NCBI GenBank assembly: GCA_017405845.1
Contig: JAFQZQ010000011.1
Location: 1 to 64,000, forward strand
Source of the DNA: Mogibacterium sp.
Lineage (GTDB): Bacteria > Bacillota > Clostridia > Peptostreptococcales > Anaerovoracaceae
Direction of reading: 5' to 3'
DNA: 64,000 bases
Below the pieces are notes generated by a model. The model did no database searches. It was not told where the DNA came from and saw only the letters and a list, made by a program, of their open reading frames with translations. Below are positions 17,518-26,334 of this stretch, in pieces. Position 1 is the stretch's first letter. Every line of letters begins with the position of its first letter. Both the position numbers and the translations under genes were made by a program.

Positions 17518-18585
17518 TTATGCGTCCATCTGCCTGGAGTACTTTGTCAGGTATATGTACCTTTGCAGTCTGGCATCTATGTTTCCGAGTGGTCTCGCGT
17601 ACTTGGCGTAGCATGCAGCCGCACAGTTCTTGCTGACTATCATGGCTATCGCCTCTGCGTCCGATGCGGTCTTGCCTGCGCACACAGCGCCAACGCCCTT
17701 CACCAGTACCGCGTTGCGGCCTATCGCCGAATTGAGAGCCGGCTGCTGTCCGCCCATGCGGTCAAGAGCACCTGTCATCGGCAGCTTCCCTGCCAGTCCT
17801 CTCGCTCTCGGGTTTGTGGAATATCCTAGGAGGGTTCTCTCAACAGCCCATTCGTCGCACTCCACAACCTGCATGTCAGGGCCGACTATCTGCGCAAAAT
17901 CATCGATGTATGAACCGACCGTACTGCCCTTTTCGCAGCATTTCATTATGTACGGATCGCTCACCACCTTTACGAAAGGCAGCGCTTTGATGTTCACCTT
18001 CGATGTGTCGAAAGCGCTCTGAGCCTCAGCAGCGTTCAGATTTACCCTGGCCTCAACCAGACTCTTACACCTTTCTTCAAGAGCATCTGCTCTCTCGAAC
18101 GCTTCCTCCATGTCGGAGCCGAGTATAAGTGTGCCGTGCCGTGCCATCAGGAACTTGTTCTGATAAGGATTGCTCTTTATCACCTCTGCGACCGCCTTTT
18201 TAAGCTTGGTCGTTCCCGGTAGCGCATACGCAGCGCACGGAGCAGTCCTGATAGTTCTGCACTCAGCTGCTACAGCCGACGCATAGTACTGATGTGTGTG
18301 GATTATGAATCCTACGTTTTGTCTCAGTGCATAGGCTGCAGCGTGTACGCCCTTCTCGCTGCTCGGCTTTATGTTTCCGGTGTACGAGCAGTCGCTCACC
18401 TTTACCTTCACAAGATCGGACGGCGTCAGTCTGTCGTATGCCCTGCCGCTCGGAGTGATGATGAACTCGTTCTTGCTGATCCTGGCGCTGATGTTGCCCC
18501 AGGTGCGGGCGATGAGCTTGTTTTCGAGAAGTCTGAGTCCCGCCTCGATGACGAGATTTCTTGCTTCAGTTTCGCTGTAATACAT
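17518..18585 (-). CDS. Class II aldolase/adducin-family protein with a second degenerate half
   Basis: This 355-residue protein begins with a complete class II aldolase domain (about 1-185): SEKGVHAAAY, the zinc pair HTHQYYASAVAAE near residue 96 and the third His in ARHGTLILG. Family members are sugar-phosphate aldolases or epimerases. Residues about 200-345 look like a second, related half (IDDFAQIVGPDM, RNAVLVKGVGAVCAGKTASDAEA) without the H-x-H metal pair, so only the first half should be catalytic. Such tandem forms are known in anaerobes, but the substrate cannot be named. It heads a short leftward unit with patB and the GLUG gene. Confidence 0.75.
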   Translation of the reverse strand: MYYSETEARNLVIEAGLRLLENKLIARTWGNISARISKNEFIITPSGRAYDRLTPSDLVKVKVSDCSYTGNIKPSSEKGVHAAAYALRQNVGFIIHTHQYYASAVAAECRTIRTAPCAAYALPGTTKLKKAVAEVIKSNPYQNKFLMARHGTLILGSDMEEAFERADALEERCKSLVEARVNLNAAEAQSAFDTSKVNIKALPFVKVVSDPYIMKCCEKGSTVGSYIDDFAQIVGPDMQVVECDEWAVERTLLGYSTNPRARGLAGKLPMTGALDRMGGQQPALNSAIGRNAVLVKGVGAVCAGKTASDAEAIAMIVSKNCAAACYAKYARPLGNIDARLQRYIYLTKYSRQMDA

Positions 18586-18645
18586 AGTCGTTACCTCTTT
18601 TTTCAGCTATGTCTTCCACCGCTAATAATACCACATTTTTGCATA

Positions 18646-18676
18646 AGAAAACTCCGGTTTGCACCGGAGTTTTTCT
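18646..18676. terminator. Terminator of gap (first copy)
   Basis: ACTCCGG (18651-18657) pairs with CCGGAGT (18664-18670), flanked by A4 and T5 runs. On the minus strand it directly follows the gap stop. Confidence 0.85.
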
Positions 18677-18696
18677 TTTGGAGTTTTTGCGTTCGA

Positions 18697-19707
18697 TTAG
18701 CCGAGTGCTACCATGTGCTTCAGTGTTCTTACGAGCTGGCTTACATAGCTCATCTCGTTGTCATACCATGAAGTTACTCTTACCTCGAAGAGGTGCTCTG
18801 CGCACTGCATGACTACTGTCTGAGTTGCATCGAAGAGTGAACCATAGCTCATTCCGATGATATCGCTTGAAACGATCTCGTCCTCTGTGTAGCCGAAGGA
18901 ATCTGTAACTGCAGCCTTCATTGCAGCGTTGATTGCTTCTACTGTTACCGAGTCAGTGTCGTCCTTAACGATTGCGTCGAGGATTGTGATGGAGCCTGAT
19001 GGAACAGGAACTCTCATAGCGTTTCCTGTCAGCTTGCCTGCGAGTTCAGGGATTACCAGGCCGATAGCCTTAGCAGCGCCTGTGCTGTTTGGAACGATGT
19101 TTACAGCGCCGGCTCTTGCTCTTCTGAGGTCACCCTTTCTCTGTGGTCCGTCGAGGATCATCTGGTCACCTGTGTAAGCATGGATAGTTGTCATGAATCC
19201 GGTCTGGATTGGTCTGTAATCGTTGAGTGCCTTTGTCATTGGAGCAAGGCAGTTTGTTGTGCAGGAAGCTCCGGATACGATTGTATCTTCCTTTGTCAGG
19301 ACATCATCGTTTGTTCCGAATACGATAGTCGGAAGGTCATTGCCTGCAGGAGCCGAAATGAGAACCTTCTTAGCGCCGGCATCGATGTGAGCCTGGCTCT
19401 TAGCCTTTGATGTGTAGAATCCTGTGCACTCGAGAACGATGTCTACATCGAGCTCTCCCCATGGGAGCTTGGATGCGTCTGCTTCTGCATAGATCTTGAT
19501 GAACTTGCCGTCTACTACGATGCCGTCTTCAGCTGCTTCTACTGCTGCGTCGAATCTCTTCTGAACGCTGTCATACTTGAGCAGGTGTGCAAGCATCTTA
19601 GGGCTTGTAAGGTCGTTGATTGCAACGATATCAATGTCCTTGTCAGCATAAATCTTTCTGAATGCCAGTCTTCCGATACGTCCAAATCCGTTAATAGCTA
19701 CTTTCAT
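18697..19707 (-). CDS. gap: Glyceraldehyde-3-phosphate dehydrogenase, NAD-type
   Basis: This 336-residue GAPDH starts [19 protein letters not shown] and has the catalytic [12 protein letters not shown] block (Cys near 152), the [18 protein letters not shown] loop and the final [17 protein letters not shown] segment. The residue after the second strand is Asp (INDL), the usual mark of NAD use. It oxidises glyceraldehyde 3-phosphate in glycolysis. The start is the ATG at 19707, with AGAGGAGG upstream; a longer frame extends back to 19815 but lacks family similarity. It is monocistronic with its own terminator and, I infer, its own promoter near 19820-19850. Confidence 0.97.
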   Translation of the reverse strand: MKVAINGFGRIGRLAFRKIYADKDIDIVAINDLTSPKMLAHLLKYDSVQKRFDAAVEAAEDGIVVDGKFIKIYAEADASKLPWGELDVDIVLECTGFYTSKAKSQAHIDAGAKKVLISAPAGNDLPTIVFGTNDDVLTKEDTIVSGASCTTNCLAPMTKALNDYRPIQTGFMTTIHAYTGDQMILDGPQRKGDLRRARAGAVNIVPNSTGAAKAIGLVIPELAGKLTGNAMRVPVPSGSITILDAIVKDDTDSVTVEAINAAMKAAVTDSFGYTEDEIVSSDIIGMSYGSLFDATQTVVMQCAEHLFEVRVTSWYDNEMSYVSQLVRTLKHMVALG

Positions 19708-19885
19708 TAGTAATTCCTCCTCTGGATCATTTCGATCCCCTGCGATCACATGATCGCTGATATTAATCTCCAGCAATATTTTTTGTTGTTGATTTGTGCC
19801 TCGTATTAGGCACATTTGCTGTATAATTTTATCATTAATGTGTCCAGTCTACAATGAAAAGAACTAAATAAAGCGAATTATTTCT

Positions 19886-20110
19886 TTACTCGCCCAGATC
19901 GCTTCTTATCACCTTTCCTATATTCCATACATAAGCAGCCCTGCGTGCAGCCACAGCTCTTTCTTCAGGGCTGTTATAAGCAAACTCACCTGTCTGCGAT
20001 CCGCAGTCCATGCATGTAACAGTCCAGCACCAGCCGTTTCCGTCATCAAGAAAACCTGCTCCGCCGCAGAACGGGCAATCGTTCAGTTCAATTTCTTCGT
20101 ATATATCCAT
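19886..20110 (-). CDS. Small Lar-like zinc-ribbon protein
   Basis: This 74-residue protein has a CPFCGG...CMDCG zinc-ribbon pair near residues 12-38, followed by ERAVAARRAAYVWN, the layout of the Lar-type restriction-alleviation family. Lar proteins of phage and prophage origin modulate type I restriction, but chromosomal relatives are common and mostly unstudied, so that role is not assured. It follows mnmA by 13 bases and is preceded by a GGAGG ribosome site; the two are probably cotranscribed. Confidence 0.6.
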   Translation of the reverse strand: MDIYEEIELNDCPFCGGAGFLDDGNGWCWTVTCMDCGSQTGEFAYNSPEERAVAARRAAYVWNIGKVIRSDLGE

Positions 20111-20123
20111 AGTAACCTCCGTT

Positions 20124-21239
20124 TTACTGATTTTGCTGAATTATTCCGCCGCCTATTACGCTGTTGTCACTGTCATAGAAGACTGCTGACTGTCCCGGCG
20201 CCGGCGCCTTTACCGGCTCATCGAATATAGCGGATATTGTATTATCGTCAACACGTTCCAGCACCGCCGGCGCCGCAGCGTGATGATATCTTATTTTTAC
20301 GAAAGCCCGCACTTTTTCGCCTGGTTTTATGTCTTCAATCGCCATAAAGTTGACTTCTCTGCACAGAATGCGGCTTTCAAACACGGATTCCAGGTTCCCG
20401 ATCACAACTGTATTGTTTTCAGCATCGATCCGCTTCACATAAGCAGGATATCCGAGTGCCAGTCCGAGACCCTTTCTCTGCCCCACAGTATAATGAACTA
20501 TACCCTTGTGGCGGCCGAGCACCCTGCCTTCCCCGTCAACGAAATTACCCGGTGGCGGGAGCTTTCCATCGTAATGTGCATCAATATATTCGGCATAGCC
20601 TCCGTCAAGCACAAAACAAATCTCCTGCGAGTCCTTCTTGCCGGCAACCTCAAGGCCTGCATCAGTTGCGATCCTGCGGACCTCGTCCTTAGTATACTCC
20701 GCAAGCGGCATCAGCGTGCGGGCCAGCTGCTCCTGAGTCAGCTGATAGAGCATGTAGGTCTGGTCCTTTGCAGCCGCGGCAGCCTGCTTTACAGTATACC
20801 TGCCGTTCTCAGTCTTTTCGATGCGCGCATAGTGGCCCGTTGCAACATATTCGGCATTAATTTCGTCAGCGAAAGCAAGCAGCCTCTCCCACTTGATATA
20901 CCTGTTACAGGCAACGCATGGATTCGGGGTCAGACCTTTGATGTAGGCCTGAATGAAGGGTTCCGTAACATGCGCCTTAAACTCCGGAAGACTGTTGATA
21001 TTATAAAACGGTATCTCAAGCTGAGCGGCCACCCTTCGGGCATCGCTTATCTCACAGCAACGGCTGTACGCGCCGCTTTCAGCTTCCCAGGTCCTGAGTG
21101 TTACTCCTATAACCTGATAGCCATTCTGCTTCAGCAAATATGCTGCTACAGCGCTGTCGACTCCACCCGACAGCCCGACAACTACTCTGGAAATGCCTTT
21201 CACCTGCTTTCTGTATATATGTCCTACGTATTCTACCAC
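20124..21239 (-). CDS. mnmA: tRNA-specific 2-thiouridylase MnmA
   Basis: This 371-residue protein has the PP-loop GLSGGVDSAVAAYLL near residue 23, the first catalytic Cys in TPNPCVACNRYIKW (about 105) and the second in SQEICFVLDGGY (about 206), then HYTVGQRKGLGLALGYPAYVKRID. MnmA thiolates U34 of Lys, Glu and Gln tRNAs using persulfide sulfur. A probable MnmM methyltransferase for the same nucleoside lies at 37372-37938. The start has about 15 more residues than minimal; a later start near the PP-loop is possible. Confidence 0.97.
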   Translation of the reverse strand: MVEYVGHIYRKQVKGISRVVVGLSGGVDSAVAAYLLKQNGYQVIGVTLRTWEAESGAYSRCCEISDARRVAAQLEIPFYNINSLPEFKAHVTEPFIQAYIKGLTPNPCVACNRYIKWERLLAFADEINAEYVATGHYARIEKTENGRYTVKQAAAAAKDQTYMLYQLTQEQLARTLMPLAEYTKDEVRRIATDAGLEVAGKKDSQEICFVLDGGYAEYIDAHYDGKLPPPGNFVDGEGRVLGRHKGIVHYTVGQRKGLGLALGYPAYVKRIDAENNTVVIGNLESVFESRILCREVNFMAIEDIKPGEKVRAFVKIRYHHAAAPAVLERVDDNTISAIFDEPVKAPAPGQSAVFYDSDNSVIGGGIIQQNQ

Positions 21240-21269
21240 ATCATGGCGGCCTTACAAAAGGCTGTCCTC

Positions 21270-21289
21270 AGCACATAGGTTAATGTGCT
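21270..21289. promoter_or_regulatory. Palindrome in the mnmA/gap2 divergent region
   Basis: AGCACAT and ATGTGCT form a perfect 7+7 dyad with a six-base spacer. It has no T-run, so it may be an operator rather than a terminator. AT-rich sequence with TTGAAA-like boxes follows toward the gap start. No regulator is encoded nearby to match it. Confidence 0.35.
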
Positions 21290-21429
21290 CTTAAGCCGGG
21301 ATTTAATAACATTAACTATTGAAAAAATTTATTTCATGTTAGCATGTGTATGGGATTAGAGCATAATAATTAGTTTTCTAATTCATCTGTTAGTGCTTTA
21401 TGAACTGTATTTTTTAGGAGTGTATTGTA

Positions 21430-22545
21430 ATGAGTGAAAAGATCAAGGTAGGAATCAACGGTTTTGGACGTATTGCCAGAGTCATCATACGCAGTCTCGA
21501 GATGAGAGATACTGATATCGAGATAGCAGCCGTCAATCTGCATCATGCTGATTTCAAGAGAATGGCATATCAGGTGGAATATGACTCAGTATTCGGCCGC
21601 TTCATGGGAGACGTGGAAGCGACGGACGATGGGATCCGCATCAACGGCAAGGACATCCACGTGTTCTCCGAAGACGATCCTGCAGACATCAACTGGGCAT
21701 CCTGCGGCGTAGAGTATGTGATCGAATCCACAGGAATCTTCCTTACAAAGATGGCCTGCTCCCGTCATTTCATCGGCGGTGTAAAAAGAGTTATTCTGAC
21801 TGCCCCGGGCAAGTCCAATGACATCCCGACATTCGTAATGGGTGTCAATCATGAAGAGTACGACCCTGCTACCATGACTGTCGTGTCAAATGCCAGCTGT
21901 ACGACCAACTGCCTTGCACCACTCACAAAAGTAGTCCACGAAGCATTCGGTATCGAGAAGGCTCTGATGTCGACCATACACGCTTCTACATCCAAGCAGA
22001 AACCGGTAGATTCCAACGGCGGACGCGACTGGAGGACCGGCCGCTCTGTATTCAATAATATCATCCCATCCTCAACAGGCGCTGCCAAGGCTGTAGGAAG
22101 AGTCATCCCTGAACTGAACGGCAAGATGACCGGCATGAGCTTCCGCGTACCTAGCAATGACGTCTCAGTTGTTGACCTGACCGCTCAGCTTAAGAAAAAG
22201 ACAAGCTATAAGGAAATCTGCGATGCCATCAAAGCTGCCGCCGAGGGTCCTATGAAGGGCATTATTGAATACAACAGTGACGAACTGGTTTCAGCTGACC
22301 TTAGGGGAAATTTCAATACATGCATCTTTGATGAAAAAGCAGGCATCATGCTGGACGACAGTTTTGTAAAGCTTATTGCCTGGTACGACAACGAGTGGGG
22401 TTATTCCAACAAGGTTATCGATCTGGTACAGCACGTAGCCAAAACCGATGCTGCAGTCATGGCTACAGGCAGCAAGATCAAAACACCTCTTGTAGCTGAA
22501 GCTGCCAAAGAGGAAGCTGCTGATATTAAGGCTCATAAAGCATAA
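21430..22545 (+). CDS. Second glyceraldehyde-3-phosphate dehydrogenase, divergent
   Basis: This 371-residue GAPDH keeps GINGFGRIARVIIRSL, the catalytic [12 protein letters not shown] block (Cys near 158) and AWYDNEWGYSNKVIDLV. Where the first copy has INDL, this one has VNLHHADF, losing the Asp that binds the NAD ribose, so cofactor use may be altered (NADP or relaxed); this is inference. A 25-residue Ala/Lys-rich tail follows the normal end. It has a TTTTTAGGAG ribosome site, is alone on the plus strand, and is divergent from mnmA across a 190-base region with a 20-base palindrome (21270-21289). Confidence 0.93.
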   Translation: MSEKIKVGINGFGRIARVIIRSLEMRDTDIEIAAVNLHHADFKRMAYQVEYDSVFGRFMGDVEATDDGIRINGKDIHVFSEDDPADINWASCGVEYVIESTGIFLTKMACSRHFIGGVKRVILTAPGKSNDIPTFVMGVNHEEYDPATMTVVSNASCTTNCLAPLTKVVHEAFGIEKALMSTIHASTSKQKPVDSNGGRDWRTGRSVFNNIIPSSTGAAKAVGRVIPELNGKMTGMSFRVPSNDVSVVDLTAQLKKKTSYKEICDAIKAAAEGPMKGIIEYNSDELVSADLRGNFNTCIFDEKAGIMLDDSFVKLIAWYDNEWGYSNKVIDLVQHVAKTDAAVMATGSKIKTPLVAEAAKEEAADIKAHKA

Positions 22546-22570
22546 TCAGTACTTTAACATGTTTAACGGC

Positions 22571-22605
22571 AAAATCCCTCCGGATGTGATCCGGAGGGAT
22601 TTTTG
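22571..22605. terminator. Bidirectional terminator between convergent genes
   Basis: ATCCCTCCGGAT pairs with ATCCGGAGGGAT around a three-base GTG loop, flanked by A and T runs. It serves the second gap gene and the minus-strand peptidoglycan-binding-repeat gene. Confidence 0.9.
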
Positions 22606-22643
22606 ACTGGCTATTTATTTCATATAACTGAGCCGTTTATGGT

Positions 22644-23195
22644 CTAGAAACCGAGCTCCTTGTTTGCCCACTTCTGGAATGCCTTGAATGTCTGAGGACC
22701 TGCAACTCCGTCAGCTTCCACGCCGAGGAATTTCTGAAGTGCCTTAGAAGTCTGTGTTCCCCAGATTCCGTCAGCCTCAGCGCCTACCAGCTTCTGGATA
22801 GCCTTGATCGTCTCTGTTCCGCAGATTCCGTCCTCTTTGCAGCCGAGGATGTGCTGTACAGCCTTGATCGACTTAGGACCGAAGTCACCGTCAACAGCGA
22901 GTTTGAACTTTTCATTTGCTTTCTTCTTTGCAGCTTCTGCAACTTTTACAGCCTCAGCTTCTGCTTTAGCCTTTACTTCTGCTGCTGCCTTTTCAGCGGC
23001 TTCTTCTGCAGCGATCTTCAGCTGCTGAGCTTCCTTAACCGCTTCATTTCTCTTATTGAATGCTTCTTCTCTTGCCTTTGCTGCTGCTTCTTTTGCTTCT
23101 GCCGCAGCCTTCTCAGCTACTGCCTTTGCCTCTTCTGCTGCAGCTTCTGCCTTAGCTTTTGCTTCCTTACCTGTGAGCTTATCAAAAATTCCCAT
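22644..23195 (-). CDS. Ala-rich helical protein with C-terminal peptidoglycan-binding repeats
   Basis: This 183-residue protein has two parts. Residues about 8-95 are almost all Ala, Glu and Lys (AEAAAEEAKAVAEKAAAEAK style), a predicted long helix or coiled coil. Residues about 98-183 hold three short repeats of the PG_binding_1 type (DGDFGPKSIKAVQ, DGICGTETIKAIQ, DGIWGTQTSKALQ, DGVAGPQTFKAFQ motifs). PG_binding_1 domains attach enzymes to cell wall, yet no signal peptide or membrane segment is visible (MGIFDKLTGKEAK). It may leave by another route, by lysis, or bind something else. Base use fits its neighbours. Confidence 0.7.
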   Translation of the reverse strand: MGIFDKLTGKEAKAKAEAAAEEAKAVAEKAAAEAKEAAAKAREEAFNKRNEAVKEAQQLKIAAEEAAEKAAAEVKAKAEAEAVKVAEAAKKKANEKFKLAVDGDFGPKSIKAVQHILGCKEDGICGTETIKAIQKLVGAEADGIWGTQTSKALQKFLGVEADGVAGPQTFKAFQKWANKELGF

Positions 23196-23274
23196 TCTAC
23201 ACCTCTTTTCTCCTTAAGGCGGCCATACGGCGCGCGGGTATTAATTATCGCATTAATTATATTCCTCCGCTCTC

Positions 23275-24117
23275 TCAGCGGTCAATGCCATTCGGAAAAT
23301 AGTTAACCTCTCCGAGCGCTATCTTCACGCAGTTTGCGCGCTCGAAATCCTTCATTCCCATGCCGTGTCCGACCCTCTCTGCCTGCATCTGCGGCATGTC
23401 GCCGAACACGTCCACGAAGTACTTAAGCAGCGCAGCTCCGGTCGGTGTGCAGAGCTCGCTCTTTATATCTCCGGAGTAAGACGGTATGCCCTCCAGTATG
23501 TTTGCAGTCGCAGGAGCCGGGACAGGCAGTATGCCGTGCGCACATTTGACAGTGCCACCGCCTACGTTGACCGGTGATGCTGCGATTTTCTGCGGTTTTA
23601 TGCGGTCGATGAGCAGGCAGACAGCCGTCACATCGGCGATTGCATCCATAGTGCCCACCTCGTGGAAATGGATCTCAGTGACGGGTGCTCCGTGTGCCTT
23701 GCTTTCAGCATCTGCGATTATATCGTACACTTTCAGGATGTCTTCCCTTACATTCGCCGGAACGTTGAGGTGGGATTCGACTATATGCCTGATTTCAGCT
23801 ACACCGTTATGAGTATGCGTGTGGGATGTTCCGTCGCTGTGGGTGTGGGCATGACCGTCGTGAGTGTGATGGTGAGCATGATGTCCGTCGTGGAGATGCT
23901 CGTCCTCCTCATCTCCATGGACAAGCATATGTACGCGTGTGCCCTCTACACCGCATTTGACTGAAGTCTCGGCCTGCATCACAACGCCGGGCAGGCCAAG
24001 CCCGTTGAACTCCTCAATAAAGCCTGCTCGCTCGCTTTCGTCAATAAGCTCGAGCAGTGCAGCTGTCAGCATGTCGCCTGCGGCTCCCATGCTGCAGTCT
24101 ATATACATTGTTTTCAT
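23275..24117 (-). CDS. larC: LarC N-terminal (LarC1) nickel-insertion protein
   Basis: This 280-residue protein covers the first half of LarC: MYIDCSMGAAGDMLTAALLELID start, a His-rich loop (about 76-105, with HDGHHAHHHTHDGHAHTH), EIHFHEVGTMDAIADV, and ELCTPTGAALLKYF. Full LarC is a CTP-dependent enzyme that inserts nickel in the pincer nucleotide cofactor; in Lactobacillus it forms from larC1 and larC2 by programmed frameshifting. Here the frame stops at the end of the C1 domain and no C2 coding sequence follows in the 80 bases before the next gene. It overlaps larB by four bases (ATGA). Confidence 0.85.
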   Translation of the reverse strand: MKTMYIDCSMGAAGDMLTAALLELIDESERAGFIEEFNGLGLPGVVMQAETSVKCGVEGTRVHMLVHGDEEDEHLHDGHHAHHHTHDGHAHTHSDGTSHTHTHNGVAEIRHIVESHLNVPANVREDILKVYDIIADAESKAHGAPVTEIHFHEVGTMDAIADVTAVCLLIDRIKPQKIAASPVNVGGGTVKCAHGILPVPAPATANILEGIPSYSGDIKSELCTPTGAALLKYFVDVFGDMPQMQAERVGHGMGMKDFERANCVKIALGEVNYFPNGIDR

Positions 24118-24881
24118 TTCTCAGTCCCTTTTTTTATCTGCATGTGGTTGATGCGGCTTGCGATGAATCCCGCACCGAAGCCGTTATCGATGTTTACACA
24201 GGCGACTCCGCTCGCACATGAGTTGAGCATCGAGAGCAGAGCCGAAAGTCCTTCAAAAGCAGCTCCGTAACCGACACTCGTAGGCACGGCTATGACCGGA
24301 CAGTCTGCAAGTCCGCCTACCACACTTGCCAAAGCGCCTTCCATTCCTGCAATGGCGATTATAACGGAAGCCTGTGTTATGTACTCCTTGTGGGCAAGCA
24401 GCCTGTGTATGCCGGCAACGCCCACATCATAAAGACGCACGACCTCATTGCCGAGAGTCTCCGCAGTGATGGCAGCTTCTTCAGCTACAGGTATGTCGCT
24501 CGTCCCGCCTGTGGCGATAACGATAGGACCGATACCGTCCGGCTCAGGCTGATCGCCTATGACGGCGATGCGCGCCTCCTTGCTGTAACGTATATCGTGG
24601 CGCGCGGCTAAAGCCTCAGCCTTCGCCTCGTTTATCCTCGTAACCAGTACAGGCAGCTGCCCCTTCTCCACAAGCACGTCAACTATGCCGGTGATCTGCT
24701 CCGCAGTCTTGCTCTCACCGTAGATGACCTCGGCAGCACCCTGCATCACCTTCCGGTGAAGGTCCACCATCGCATAACCTATATCTTCGAACGGCTCGGT
24801 CTTGATGCGTGTAAGCGCCTCATCGACACTGATCTCGCCCCTTTCCAGAGCCTCTAAAGTCTTTCTGGTATCATTGTTCAT
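24114..24881 (-). CDS. larB: LarB, pyridinium-3,5-biscarboxylic acid mononucleotide synthase
   Basis: This 255-residue protein has the PurE-like carboxylase fold segment of LarB: ATGGTSDIPVAEEAAITAETLGNEVVRLYDVGVAGIHRLL near residues 128-167 and VIAIAGMEGALASVVGGL followed by AVPTSVGYGAAFEGLSALLSMLNSCA. LarB carboxylates and hydrolyses nicotinic acid adenine dinucleotide, the first step to the nickel pincer cofactor. It is coupled to larC; neither LarE nor a LarA-type racemase is in the window. It directly follows the permease gene with no gap. Confidence 0.92.
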   Translation of the reverse strand: MNNDTRKTLEALERGEISVDEALTRIKTEPFEDIGYAMVDLHRKVMQGAAEVIYGESKTAEQITGIVDVLVEKGQLPVLVTRINEAKAEALAARHDIRYSKEARIAVIGDQPEPDGIGPIVIATGGTSDIPVAEEAAITAETLGNEVVRLYDVGVAGIHRLLAHKEYITQASVIIAIAGMEGALASVVGGLADCPVIAVPTSVGYGAAFEGLSALLSMLNSCASGVACVNIDNGFGAGFIASRINHMQIKKGTEK

Positions 24882-25943
24882 TTAATTCTCCGTTTTCGCA
24901 GAGGGTTTTATAAGCTCTCTGATGAAATTAATTATTATCAGCAGTATGAATACTATCCCGATATATCCCTGCGCCGGGTAAAGGAATTCGACAAGTCGCT
25001 TGAACCCGGTGAGTCCAAGCAGAAAACCGATCACCGCCCCGCCGGTTATGATCCATTTTTTGTATCTGCTGTCCTTCAGCTTGGTGCTGAAGCCATAGTA
25101 TGTGCTTGCGCCTGTCGAGTACACCGCGCCGTAGAGTATCACGGCGTAGATTATGGCGAGTACCGGCGAGAGCCTGCCCGCAAATCCCAGCATCGGAAGG
25201 TCGAGTTCTGAGCTGAACTGCATGTCGCAGAGCAGCGCGCGCAGCAGCAGTATGGTAAGCGCGCCCAGGCACAGCGTGCCTGCGATGGCGCCCGCATACG
25301 CGTTCCTTTTGTCTTTTGCATTGATGGCTGAGTTGCCCGCCATCGCGATCATACCGGTCGTGTTGTAAGCCATGAATACCAGTGCGGATACCGGCCAGTT
25401 TGGCGACATGCGGCCCGGAGTAAAGCCCTCAACAGGGCCGCTTTGCGGAAAGTCCGCCCTGATCGTAAGCAGTATGGTGGCTATGCCGACAACAAAGAGC
25501 ACAGGCACCATCAGTCTGAATATCTTTGAAACGCGCTCAAAATCGCCAAGAACCGTAAAGATACAGAGCAGAGCGATAATGGCTCCGCCAACCCCCTTGC
25601 TTATACCGAATTGCTGGTTCAAAAGCGATCCGCCTGCGGCGGTCATTGCGATTATCATGGAATAGTATATGGCGGCGAGCACCCAGCCTATGAGTTCATA
25701 GGCCGGCCGGCTCTCCACCGGGCAAATGAGCCGGCCGAGGTCTGCTGTGCCCTTGCTGCGTGCTATAAACGTCAGCATGCACGCCAGAAGCACAAAGCAG
25801 ACCGTGCTCGCCGCCGCTCCTGCATATCCCTTAGTTCCGAATACGCCGAAGAACTGCCAGCACTCCCTGCCCGAGGCAAAGCCCGCTCCCATTATTATTC
25901 CTATATATAAACTTGTGATTTCTATCCAGTTAAGCTTCTTCAA
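24882..25943 (-). CDS. YkvI-type membrane permease
   Basis: The chosen frame gives 353 residues with about ten membrane helices. The opening LNWIEITSLYIGIIMGAGFASGRECWQFFGVFG is typical of YkvI-like members of the amino acid-polyamine-organocation superfamily; their substrates are unknown. I place the start at a TTG (25943), four bases past the stop of the upstream VOC gene; the next ATG upstream would overlap that gene by about 80 bases in another frame. Its stop is followed at once by larB, so a link with the nickel-cofactor genes is possible but unproven. Confidence 0.7.
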   Translation of the reverse strand: MKKLNWIEITSLYIGIIMGAGFASGRECWQFFGVFGTKGYAGAAASTVCFVLLACMLTFIARSKGTADLGRLICPVESRPAYELIGWVLAAIYYSMIIAMTAAGGSLLNQQFGISKGVGGAIIALLCIFTVLGDFERVSKIFRLMVPVLFVVGIATILLTIRADFPQSGPVEGFTPGRMSPNWPVSALVFMAYNTTGMIAMAGNSAINAKDKRNAYAGAIAGTLCLGALTILLLRALLCDMQFSSELDLPMLGFAGRLSPVLAIIYAVILYGAVYSTGASTYYGFSTKLKDSRYKKWIITGGAVIGFLLGLTGFKRLVEFLYPAQGYIGIVFILLIIINFIRELIKPSAKTEN

Positions 25944-25947
25944 TTTC

Positions 25948-26319
25948 CTAGTCTCTCGGAGGAAGCACCTCAAGCCAGTATCCGTCCGGATCCGTAATGA
26001 AGTAGATGCCCATGTCATGGTTCTCAAAAGCTATGCATCCCATCTCCTCATGAAGCTTGTGCGCAGCTTCAAAATCGTCCGTCCTGAATGCCATATGGAA
26101 TTCTTCCTCACCTATGTCGTATTTGAACGGATGCTCTGCCAGCCATGTAAGCTCCAGCTCAAAATCCGCCTCATCGTTACCGATATAAACAATAATAAAC
26201 GAGCCGTCCTCAGCCGACTTTCTCCTGATCTCTTTAAGGCCGAGCGCCTTCTCATAGAAAGCCAGCGACACGTCAAGGTCAGCAACGTTGTAATTCTCGT
26301 GTATCATTTTGAATTTCAT
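25948..26319 (-). CDS. Lactoylglutathione lyase-like VOC protein
   Basis: This 123-residue protein is a two-module vicinal oxygen chelate fold: IHENYNVADLDVSLAFYEKALGL at the start, FHMAFRTDDFEAAHKLHEEMG in the middle and MGIYFITDPDGYWLEVLPP at the end, with His and Glu in metal-ligand positions. Relatives include glyoxalase I, which detoxifies methylglyoxal. Clostridia often lack glutathione, so the thiol partner is unknown. It is 15 bases after the Nudix gene. Confidence 0.8.
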   Translation of the reverse strand: MKFKMIHENYNVADLDVSLAFYEKALGLKEIRRKSAEDGSFIIVYIGNDEADFELELTWLAEHPFKYDIGEEEFHMAFRTDDFEAAHKLHEEMGCIAFENHDMGIYFITDPDGYWLEVLPPRD

Positions 26320-26334
26320 AGTCCCGTCCCCTTT

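Noticed and set aside
20280..21278. A 332-codon plus-strand open frame
   Set aside because: It lies wholly opposite mnmA, which has all catalytic motifs; codon periodicity of mnmA creates the shadow frame.
23195..23280. Programmed frameshift into a larC2 domain at the end of larC
   Set aside because: Only about 80 bases follow before the next gene and none of the three frames resembles LarC2.
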